Shown here: positions 5,396 to 11,516 of the stretch, one piece after another
Layout: each line of letters starts with the position of its first letter
Numbering within the stretch: position 1 is the stretch's first letter
From: Chloroflexota bacterium
GTDB taxonomy: Bacteria > Chloroflexota > Limnocylindria > Limnocylindrales > CSP1-4
Length of the DNA: 12,673 nucleotides
NCBI GenBank assembly: GCA_013696945.1
Contig: JACCXQ010000140.1
Coordinates: 1-12,673 of the forward strand
Reading direction: 5' to 3'
Made by a program: the position numbers and the translations under genes
Notes under the pieces: generated by a model
What the model was told of the DNA's origin: nothing
Databases searched by the model: none
What the model saw: only the letters and a program-made list of their open reading frames with translations

Positions 5396-8320
5396 ATGCC
5401 TCGAGCGGGCTGGCTCGCGGCCGGCGCGGTCGCGGCGGCGGTCGTGGCGCCGAGCCTCGGGGCGTCAGGGCCGATACCTCCCGCCGCTGCCGCGCTCATC
5501 CTTATCGTCGTTTGTCTGATCGCGAGCCGACGTAAGCCGCGCACCGGGACCGGACGTCACGTGGCTTCGGTCGCGGTGCTCGCCGGGGTGGTCTTGATCC
5601 TTGTCCGGGTGGCACTGGGAGCATGGCTCGCGCCTCCATCGGCGACCGTGCCGCCGCCCACGGACGAGCGCGCGTGGCGAGCCGAGGTGCTGAGCGTCGG
5701 CTCGACCGCCGATGGACAGCAACGTGCGCACCTGCAGGTCCGCGACGATATGGGCGGCACGTGGCGCATCTACGGCTGGCTGCCCCGCTACCCGCCGGTG
5801 GTCCCGACCCATCGCCTCGGGTTCACGGCGCGGCTCGAGCCTTCACCGGTCGACGAGGGATTCGGCGCGTTCCTCGCCCGGAGCGGTGCCGTCGCCACGG
5901 TCCGCATCCGGTCGTTCGAGGTCCTCCCGGCGGAGGGCCCACTGGCGCTGCTCGAAGCCATCCGCCGTGCCGCCGGCGACGCGATCGCGCGTGTGATCCC
6001 GGCTCCGCAGGCAGGACTTGCGGCGGGCATCCTGGTCGGCCTTCGCGACCAGGTCGACCGAACCCTAGCGGCGGACTTCGCGACGGCCGGGCTCAGCCAC
6101 GTCGTGGCCATCAGCGGCTGGAACATCGCGCTCGTCGGAGCGGTCGTGATGGCGCTCCTCCGGAGGGCGCGACGCAGCCGGCGGACGGCGGTCGTGCTGA
6201 TCGCGATCGTCGCGTACACGCTGCTCGCGGGTGCGTCACCCAGCGTCGTGCGAGCGGCCGTCATGGGCGGCATCTGCCTCGTGGCGCGTGAATCGGGCCG
6301 GCGAGGCGCGGCACCGACCGCCCTCGGCCTCGCCGCGGTCGGGATGCTCCTGCTCGACCCACGGATAGTCGATGACGTGGGCTTCGAGCTGTCCGTCGCA
6401 GCCACGGCCGGCCTGATCGCGTGGAGCACGCCCATCTCAGAGAGGCTCCGGAGACACGTGCCCGCCCGGACGCCCGGCTGGCTCGTCGAGACGCTGGGCG
6501 TGTCGCTCGCCGCCCAGGCAGCGACCTTGCCCATCATCCTCCTGCAGTTCGGGCGGTTGTCGCTCATCTCCCCGATCGCGAACCTGGTAGTCGCGCCGCT
6601 GGTCGCACCGGTGATGCTGGCGTCGCTGGTCGGCCTGCTCTGTGGGACGGTCATCGCGCTCGGTGGTCCGTTCCTGGTCGTCGCGCCGCTGATCGTCGTT
6701 GCCTCGTTGCTGCTCGGAGCCATGATCGCGGTCGGACAGATGGCAGCTGCCGTGCCCCTCGCGAGCATCGAGATCCCGGCCGATCCCGCGCGCGTGACCG
6801 CCGTCGCCGCGGCGGGCATCATGTCCCTGATCGGGACGGCTCGTGGGCGGGCGCTGGTCTCGCGGTTCCGTTCGGCGCAGCGTCGCGACGGGCGGTCGCT
6901 GGTCCCGATCGGTGGGGCGGATGTGCGGCGGACAGGCTCATCGTCGGGCCGTCACGGGAAGCGTGCCCCGCTCCTCGCGATCGGGGTGGGGTCGGCGCTC
7001 GTGGTCGTGGCTGCCTCGCTGGCGCTCGCACGACCGGACGGTCGGCTGAGGATCACGGTCCTCGACGTGGGCCAGGGCGACGCCGTGCTCATCGAGGGTG
7101 CCCGGGGAGGTCGCATCCTGGTCGACGGGGGCCCCGATCCCGACCGGCTTGCGGTCCTCCTCGACGAGCGGATCCCGGCATTCGACCGCCGGCTCGACGT
7201 CGTCGTCCTGACGCACCCGCACGAGGATCACGTCGCCGGTATCGCACTGCTCCTCGAGCGCTACCGGGTGGGAGTCGTCGCGGAGCCCGGGATGCTGGGC
7301 GCCGGACCGGGCGATCGGGCCTTCCGGAGCGCCGTTGCGCGCCTCGGCGTACGTCACGTGACACTCGCCGCACCCGACGTGCTCGAGCTCGACGGCACGT
7401 CGATGCGCGTGCTTTGGCCACGCCAGGGCGAGGTGCCGCGGACGCCGCCCGATACGGGGACCGCAGTGAACAACGTCTCGATCGTGCTCGATGTGCGAGC
7501 GGGCGAACGTCGCCTACTCCTGACCGGTGATGTCGAGGAGGAGATCGACCCTCGTCTGCTGGCTGAAGGACTTGCCTCCGGTGGCCGCGTCGATGTCCTC
7601 AAGGTCGCGCATCACGGCAGCCGGACGGCCAGCACGGATCCGTTGCTCGATGCCATCCGGCCGAGGGTCGCCCTCGTCAGCGCGGGACGGGACAACCCGT
7701 ATGGTCATCCCGCACCGGAGACCATCGAACGCCTCGAGGCGGCGGGGACGCGCGTCCTTCGCACGGACCTGGATGGAAGCCTCGAGATATCGACCGACGG
7801 GCGCGACCTCCTCGTGGCGACCAGCGGGGGCCGAACGGCGGTGGAGACACGAGCGGCCGTGGCGCGAACGGCCCTCGCGCCGGCTGCGGTGGTTCGAATG
7901 GCCGGAGGCGGGTACACCCTGGCCGCCGCGACCTTCCTCTGCGCGGTCCCGGATCCAGCACAGGCTCGCCTCGCCGTGGCCGGTGCGCCGCGCTCGCCAC
8001 GTGGCCGCCGCGCGCCGGCCGACCTCGCGGTGACGCGCCGATGGACAGAGCGAGCGACCATCCTCGTGGCCCGCATCCCCATCGTCTCGGGCCTGCCTTG
8101 CTACGATCGGCCGGATGTCGGTCCCCACTCGCGCCGAAGCGTGCGCGCTGCTCGATTCGCTCCACCCCGGCGAGCGCTTCCTCCGTCACTCGGCGGCCGT
8201 CGCGGAGATCGCCAGCTTCCTCGCGCAGCGGATCACATCACGCGGCATCGAGGTCGATCGCCGCCTGGTCGAGACCGCCGCGGTCCTCCACGACATCGAC
8301 AAACTGCTTCCCAAGGGTGA
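5396..8320 (+). CDS. comEC: ComEC/Rec2 DNA-uptake channel with unusual open 3' tail
   Basis: Polytopic inner-membrane channel that moves single-stranded DNA into the cytoplasm during transformation. N-terminal helices; an OB-like DUF4131 region (about 85-175); the Competence domain with GLSHVVAISGWN (232-243) and many helices to about 490; a basic linker; another helix near 525-545; and a C-terminal metallo-beta-lactamase domain (about 550-810) with LDVGQGDAVLIEG, THPHEDH (606-612), LLTGDVEEE (Asp712), AHHGS (738-742) and GRDNPYGHP (764-772). The metal ligands typical of nuclease-type ComEC are intact. Recognisable homology ends near residue 810 (nt 7830), but the frame stays open to 8320, the last 68 codons overlapping the HD gene out of frame. 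The 164-residue tail is Arg/Pro/Ala-rich. Either the tail is real, or an upstream stop was lost by mutation or sequencing frameshift. The Shine-Dalgarno is weak (TGGAA); coupling to comEA is likely. Confidence 0.93.
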   Translation: MPRAGWLAAGAVAAAVVAPSLGASGPIPPAAAALILIVVCLIASRRKPRTGTGRHVASVAVLAGVVLILVRVALGAWLAPPSATVPPPTDERAWRAEVLSVGSTADGQQRAHLQVRDDMGGTWRIYGWLPRYPPVVPTHRLGFTARLEPSPVDEGFGAFLARSGAVATVRIRSFEVLPAEGPLALLEAIRRAAGDAIARVIPAPQAGLAAGILVGLRDQVDRTLAADFATAGLSHVVAISGWNIALVGAVVMALLRRARRSRRTAVVLIAIVAYTLLAGASPSVVRAAVMGGICLVARESGRRGAAPTALGLAAVGMLLLDPRIVDDVGFELSVAATAGLIAWSTPISERLRRHVPARTPGWLVETLGVSLAAQAATLPIILLQFGRLSLISPIANLVVAPLVAPVMLASLVGLLCGTVIALGGPFLVVAPLIVVASLLLGAMIAVGQMAAAVPLASIEIPADPARVTAVAAAGIMSLIGTARGRALVSRFRSAQRRDGRSLVPIGGADVRRTGSSSGRHGKRAPLLAIGVGSALVVVAASLALARPDGRLRITVLDVGQGDAVLIEGARGGRILVDGGPDPDRLAVLLDERIPAFDRRLDVVVLTHPHEDHVAGIALLLERYRVGVVAEPGMLGAGPGDRAFRSAVARLGVRHVTLAAPDVLELDGTSMRVLWPRQGEVPRTPPDTGTAVNNVSIVLDVRAGERRLLLTGDVEEEIDPRLLAEGLASGGRVDVLKVAHHGSRTASTDPLLDAIRPRVALVSAGRDNPYGHPAPETIERLEAAGTRVLRTDLDGSLEISTDGRDLLVATSGGRTAVETRAAVARTALAPAAVVRMAGGGYTLAAATFLCAVPDPAQARLAVAGAPRSPRGRRAPADLAVTRRWTERATILVARIPIVSGLPCYDRPDVGPHSRRSVRAARFAPPRRALPPSLGGRRGDRQLPRAADHITRHRGRSPPGRDRRGPPRHRQTASQG
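8102..8107 (+). promoter_or_regulatory. Candidate -10 box of a leaderless promoter for the HD gene
   Basis: TACGAT, matching four of six TATAAT positions including the conserved TA...T, followed by exactly seven bases and the ATG at 8115. There is no Shine-Dalgarno. It lies inside the comEC reading frame (codons for Tyr-Asp). No clear -35 box. Confidence 0.45.
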
Positions 8321-8750
8321 CCCTCTGCGCTCGCTCGGCCACGGCGCGGCCGGCGCTCGCTGGCTATCCGAGCGTGGGCACGCGGAGTTGAGCCGTGCCG
8401 TGGCCAACCATCCGGTCAGCCGGCTGAGCGACGAGGACCACTACCGCCGCTGGTCGTCATTCGCCACCCGCGAGGAGCGGATCGTGGCCTACGCCGACAA
8501 GCGCGCCGCGCAACGCCTCCAGCCGATGGCCGCGCGGTTCGCGCGGTGGGAGCGTCGCCACCCCGAATACGGCGAGCGCCTGTTGCTTGCCCGTCGCCGG
8601 GCCGAGCGGCTCGAACGGGACGTCTGCGGCGCGGCAGGCATCGCACCGGAGGACGTCGAGCGCGCACCGTGGGTCCGCGAGACGCTCCGTCGAGTGCGCG
8701 GATCGACGGCCCCGGCGGACAGCCAGGCCATGGAAGCCCGCCCCTCGTGA
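8115..8750 (+). CDS. HD-domain phosphohydrolase (YqeK-like context)
   Basis: Metal-dependent HD-superfamily phosphohydrolase of 211 residues, probably cytosolic; the substrate is not established. The expected ligand set is visible: His25 (FLRHSAAVAEIA), His59-Asp60 (VLHDIDK), His99 (VANHP) and Asp128 (VAYADKRAAQRL), with His76 and the GHGAAGARWL helix between. A long charged helical tail follows (140-195). The family includes nucleotide and dinucleotide phosphohydrolases such as YqeK (Ap4A hydrolase), which in Firmicutes sits between nadD and rsfS. Those two genes are 2 kb away here without a yqeK, so a YqeK-like job is an attractive but unproven inference. The start at 8115 is supported by a TACGAT box seven bases upstream and by the N-terminal fold. 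It overlaps the comEC frame by 206 bp and holA by GTGA. Confidence 0.85.
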   Translation: MSVPTRAEACALLDSLHPGERFLRHSAAVAEIASFLAQRITSRGIEVDRRLVETAAVLHDIDKLLPKGDPLRSLGHGAAGARWLSERGHAELSRAVANHPVSRLSDEDHYRRWSSFATREERIVAYADKRAAQRLQPMAARFARWERRHPEYGERLLLARRRAERLERDVCGAAGIAPEDVERAPWVRETLRRVRGSTAPADSQAMEARPS

Positions 8751-9826
8751 CCGGACCGCCGCTCGCCTACCTCCGCGGGGAGGACGCGTTCGGGCTCGAG
8801 CGCGCGGTCGTCGCAATGGCAGCCGAGCTCGGCGCGCCGGACGAGCCGCTATCGATCTGGCGGACGGGCCTGGACGACGGTGAAGGAGCCGATGCGTCTG
8901 CGGCCCGTCGGCGGGAGCGTGTGCTCGGCGAGATCGAGTCGCGCATCGGGATGGCGCCACTCTTCGGCGGTGGGACGCTCGTCGTGGTGCGCCAGCCGGA
9001 GGGATTCACGCGGGAAGGCGCAGCTCGGGAGCGGCTCGCCCGCATCGCCGGCGCGGTGCCTGCGGGCAACGGGCTCGCGTTCGTCGAGCTGCTCGCGTCG
9101 GGCGGACGCCCGCCGTCCTCGACCCAGGCGCTCTGGGACGCCGTCAAAGGGCGTGGCGGCACGGTCCGCGACTTCCCGGTCCCGACCCGCGAGCGGATGG
9201 AGGCGTGGATCGTCGCGCGCGGCTCGGAGCTGGGGATCCGCTTCGCGCCGGGCGCCGCGCGCGCACTGGCCGAACGGATCGGTGCCTTTGTCCGCGAGTC
9301 CGATGTCGACCGGCGGCGGCAGACCGAGCTTGCCGACAGCGAGCTCCGGAAGCTCGCGCTCTACCGTCCCGACGGGACCATCTCGCGCGACGATGTCGCC
9401 GAGCTGGTGGCCGAGGCGATACCCGGTTCGACCTGGGCGTTCCTCGACGCGGTCGGCGCGCGCCGCCCCCGAGAGGCAGTGACCCTTGCCGAACGGCTTC
9501 TCGCGGAGGCAGCGCCGCCGCCTCTGGTCATCGCGCAGCTCCACCGGCGGCTGCGTGACCTGATCGTCATCCGTGACCACCTCGACCATGGGGTGCGCGG
9601 CGGTGCACTGGTCCGCGAGCTCAAGATGCAGCCGTTCCGCGTCCAGAAGCTCGAGGAACAGGCGTCGCGGTGGACGGTCACATCGCTGAGGCTGGCGCTC
9701 GACGGGCTGCTCGAGCTTGATCTGGCGAGCAAGGGCATCTCGCTCGACGGCTCGACCCGTCAGATGTCGGATGGGCGGACGGCCCTCGCGCTCCACACCT
9801 GGCTCGCCGACAGCGTGGCGCCCTAG
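8747..9826 (+). CDS. holA: DNA polymerase III subunit delta
   Basis: Delta subunit of the clamp loader: opens the beta sliding clamp and helps load it at the replication fork. 359 residues, close to the usual 320-350. It starts with GTG in the overlap GTGA with the HD gene, giving VTGPPLAYLRGEDAFGLERA, where the family's conserved first strand and 'GxD/E' turn fall as expected. The internal block APLFGGGTLVVVRQPEG is typical of delta. Residues 1-140 correspond to the AAA+-like but non-ATPase N-domain (no P-loop, as normal), followed by the middle domain and the C-terminal collar helices (LHRRLRDLIVIRDHL ... QMSDGRTALALHTWL). Placement after comEA-comEC is conserved in many bacteria. An in-frame upstream start at 8546 is rejected since it would lie inside the HD gene. 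The stop shares CTAG with the convergent neighbour. Confidence 0.93.
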   Translation: MTGPPLAYLRGEDAFGLERAVVAMAAELGAPDEPLSIWRTGLDDGEGADASAARRRERVLGEIESRIGMAPLFGGGTLVVVRQPEGFTREGAARERLARIAGAVPAGNGLAFVELLASGGRPPSSTQALWDAVKGRGGTVRDFPVPTRERMEAWIVARGSELGIRFAPGAARALAERIGAFVRESDVDRRRQTELADSELRKLALYRPDGTISRDDVAELVAEAIPGSTWAFLDAVGARRPREAVTLAERLLAEAAPPPLVIAQLHRRLRDLIVIRDHLDHGVRGGALVRELKMQPFRVQKLEEQASRWTVTSLRLALDGLLELDLASKGISLDGSTRQMSDGRTALALHTWLADSVAP

Positions 9827-10068
9827 GTCCAGGCGCGCTCCTGGAGCACGGCATCCGATTCGATGGCGAAGACGCAGCGGCCCGCGGGGACATCAAGCAG
9901 CTCGATCAGATCTGGGTCCAGGTAGAGCTGGTGGCAGTCGGTGCAGAGCGCCGCGGGGATCCCGAAGCACAGCCGCTCCGTGGCGTCCGGCATTCGGAAC
10001 GTGGCATCGAAGCGTGACTCGACCAGACGGCGGTCGCAGCCCGGGCAGTGCTCACGGAGCCAGGTCAT
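9823..10068 (-). CDS. Small YgiT-type zinc-ribbon protein, 81 aa
   Basis: Small zinc-ribbon protein of unknown role. The sequence MTWLREHCPGCDRRLVESRF has a first CxxC (Cys8, Cys11), and CFGIPAALCTDCHQLYLDPD has a second (Cys42, Cys45), followed by LIELLD. The pattern 'CPxC - 30 residues - hydrophobic-P-A-x-C-x-x-C-x-x-x-L/YLD' resembles the YgiT/MqsA N-terminal zinc finger. It lacks the C-terminal HTH of the MqsA antitoxin, and no toxin gene is adjacent, so an antitoxin role is not supported. The start is uncertain: 10068 begins right at the domain, with only a distant GAGGA 12 bases upstream; in-frame ATGs at 10155 and 10182 would add Arg-rich sequence. Its stop TAG overlaps holA's stop on the other strand. 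It could be read from the rsfS operon, 130 bp upstream. Confidence 0.65.
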   Translation of the reverse strand: MTWLREHCPGCDRRLVESRFDATFRMPDATERLCFGIPAALCTDCHQLYLDPDLIELLDVPAGRCVFAIESDAVLQERAWT

Positions 10069-10158
10069 CGCTCGTGCGGTCCTCGTCGATAGCAGCGCTG
10101 GACCGGTGGCCCGGCGAGGACGCGATGCTAGGTGTCGGTGGAGAGTGGTCCCCATGAC

Positions 10159-10185
10159 CCGGTGGTACCTGCCCGATGCCACCGG
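10159..10185. terminator. Weak hairpin between rsfS and the zinc-ribbon gene
   Basis: CCGGTGG (10159-10165) pairs with CCACCGG (10179-10185) over a 13-base loop. It lies 13 bases after the rsfS stop on the minus strand, where an operon terminator could be. No T-run follows, and 7-bp GC-rich stems arise easily in this base composition, so the call is low confidence. Confidence 0.25.
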
Positions 10186-10197
10186 ATGGGTGGTGCG

Positions 10198-10851
10198 CTA
10201 CTGCACCCGCAGCAGGAGCGGAGCCTCTGACCAGAGCTTCTCGAGGGCGTAGAAGTCGCGCTCCGGCCATGCCATCACGTGCACGATGACCGAGCCGTAG
10301 TCGAGGAGCACCCAGTGGGCGCTGGTGGCGCCCTCGCGGCCGATCGGCAGGAGCCCCTCAGCCTTGAGCCCCTGGACGACCCCATCGGCGATCGCGCCGA
10401 GCTGGCGCTCGGAGCCGCCGGAGCAGATGACGAAGTAGTCAGTGAGCGTGGTCAGACCCGCCACCGATAGGAGGACGATGTCGGCCGCCTTGCGGTCCTC
10501 CGCCAATGCCACGATCCGGTGGGCGAGCGCGAGCGCCTCACGCTCCTGGGTGCGCTCCCGCTCGGTCGGTTCGCGGGCGGACTCGTCGGCACGCTCCTCG
10601 GGAGTCGCGGCTGAGGGGCCGGATCTGCCCGACGGACGCCGCGATCCCGCCCGCACGGTCCGTGTCGGCAGCCCGGGTCGCCGCCCGGCGGTCGGAGGCC
10701 GCGCGGGCACAGGTTCGGGCATCGGTCCCGTCTCGGGGGGCGTCGGTCCGGTCTCCCCCGCCACGTTCTCCGCCCCCTCGCTGTCTGCCGGCCCGGTCTC
10801 GGCCGAGGCGCGGCGTCGTGGAGCGCGGGGTTTGCGTTGCGGGTCGGTCAC
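10198..10851 (-). CDS. rsfS: Ribosome silencing factor RsfS with long disordered N-terminal extension
   Basis: RsfS (RsfA/YbeB/Iojap family) binds ribosomal protein L14 and blocks 30S-50S joining to lower translation under nutrient limitation. 217 residues: the RsfS domain occupies about 106-217 (AHRIVALAEDRKAADIVLLS, GLTTLTDYFVICSG, GREGATSAHWVLLDYGSVIV, FYALEKLWSEAP), all conserved. Residues 1-100 are a Pro/Arg/Glu/Gly-rich low-complexity stretch with three ETGP units, about doubling the normal 105-130 aa length. The start is GTG at 10851, with AAGGAGG (10862-10868) ten bases upstream, just after the nadD stop; no closer start to the domain is convincing, as the only internal Met is at residue 44. 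It is last in the obgE-nadD-rsfS operon, 17 bp after nadD. Confidence 0.94.
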   Translation of the reverse strand: MTDPQRKPRAPRRRASAETGPADSEGAENVAGETGPTPPETGPMPEPVPARPPTAGRRPGLPTRTVRAGSRRPSGRSGPSAATPEERADESAREPTERERTQEREALALAHRIVALAEDRKAADIVLLSVAGLTTLTDYFVICSGGSERQLGAIADGVVQGLKAEGLLPIGREGATSAHWVLLDYGSVIVHVMAWPERDFYALEKLWSEAPLLLRVQ

Positions 10852-10868
10852 GTGGCGACGGCCTCCTT

Positions 10869-11516
10869 CTAGTTCTTGGTCCAGAGCTCGGTCGGATAGA
10901 GCCGATGCTCGGTCATGTATCTCGCTACGGCATCGGGAACGAGATAGCGGACGGATCGGCCGGCAGCGGACAGGCCGCGGATCGCTGACGCTGAGTGGCC
11001 CAGGTCGGGGGCGTCGAGGAAGATGACCCGGTCATGCTGGCCGGGAAAGTGCTCGGCGAGCCATGACGCACCCATCGGCCGGTATCCGTAGCGCGGCACG
11101 ACCGCCAGGCGTGCCAGCTCGAGGATCCGCTGCGGCTCGCGCCAACCGAGGAACCCGGCCAGCGCCTCGACCGAGATGATCAACACGAACGGGTCGTCCG
11201 ACGGGCGCCCCAGGTCGGCGTGGAGGCGCTGCAGGGTCTCGACCGTGTAGCTCGGGCCGGGCCGATCGACCTCGATGCGGGAGAGATGGAACGCAGGGTT
11301 CCCGTCGATGGCCAGCTCCACCATCGCCAGACGGTGCCCGACGGGGGTCACGAGCCGGTCCGGCTTGTGCACCGGCACGCCGGCCGGGATGAACAGGACG
11401 CCCGCGAGCCCCAGCGTCTCGCGGGTCTGCTCGGCGACCGCGAGGTGCGCCAGGTGGATGGGATCGAACGTCCCGCCCAGGATCCCCCACGCCGCGGCCG
11501 ATGGGGACCCGCTCAC
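10869..11516 (-). CDS. nadD: Nicotinate-nucleotide adenylyltransferase
   Basis: NadD adenylates nicotinate mononucleotide to deamido-NAD in NAD biosynthesis. 215 residues, the normal length. Residues 11-30 (GILGGTFDPIHLAHLAVAEQ) contain the nucleotidyltransferase GGTFDPxH..H motif, with HLAH in place of the usual (H/T)xGH. FIPAGVPVHK (42-51), PSYTVETL (88-95) and the C-terminal GHSASAIRG (173-181, the ISSTxIR ATP loop) followed by VRYLVPDAVARYM are also present. The usual G-A/Q-D segment after the third strand reads LIISVEAL, so Asp is replaced by Glu117. I place the start at the GTG (11516) that overlaps the obgE stop as GTGA; the ATG at 11540 would extend 24 bases into obgE without adding conserved residues. 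Confidence 0.94.
   Translation of the reverse strand: MSGSPSAAAWGILGGTFDPIHLAHLAVAEQTRETLGLAGVLFIPAGVPVHKPDRLVTPVGHRLAMVELAIDGNPAFHLSRIEVDRPGPSYTVETLQRLHADLGRPSDDPFVLIISVEALAGFLGWREPQRILELARLAVVPRYGYRPMGASWLAEHFPGQHDRVIFLDAPDLGHSASAIRGLSAAGRSVRYLVPDAVARYMTEHRLYPTELWTKN

Noticed and set aside
5788..6822. A 344-codon minus-strand open frame inside comEC
   Set aside because: It is the Ala/Thr/Ser/Arg-rich antisense shadow of the comEC membrane domain, whose plus-strand motifs are unmistakable.
8849..9796. A 315-codon minus-strand open frame inside holA
   Set aside because: It is antisense to holA, which has conserved delta-subunit blocks; the composition is that of a shadow frame.
10640..10840. 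Repeated GGTCTCGG-like units resembling a tandem repeat array
   Set aside because: They are irregular in spacing and encode the low-complexity ETGP stretch of the RsfS N-terminus; not a DNA repeat array or CRISPR.
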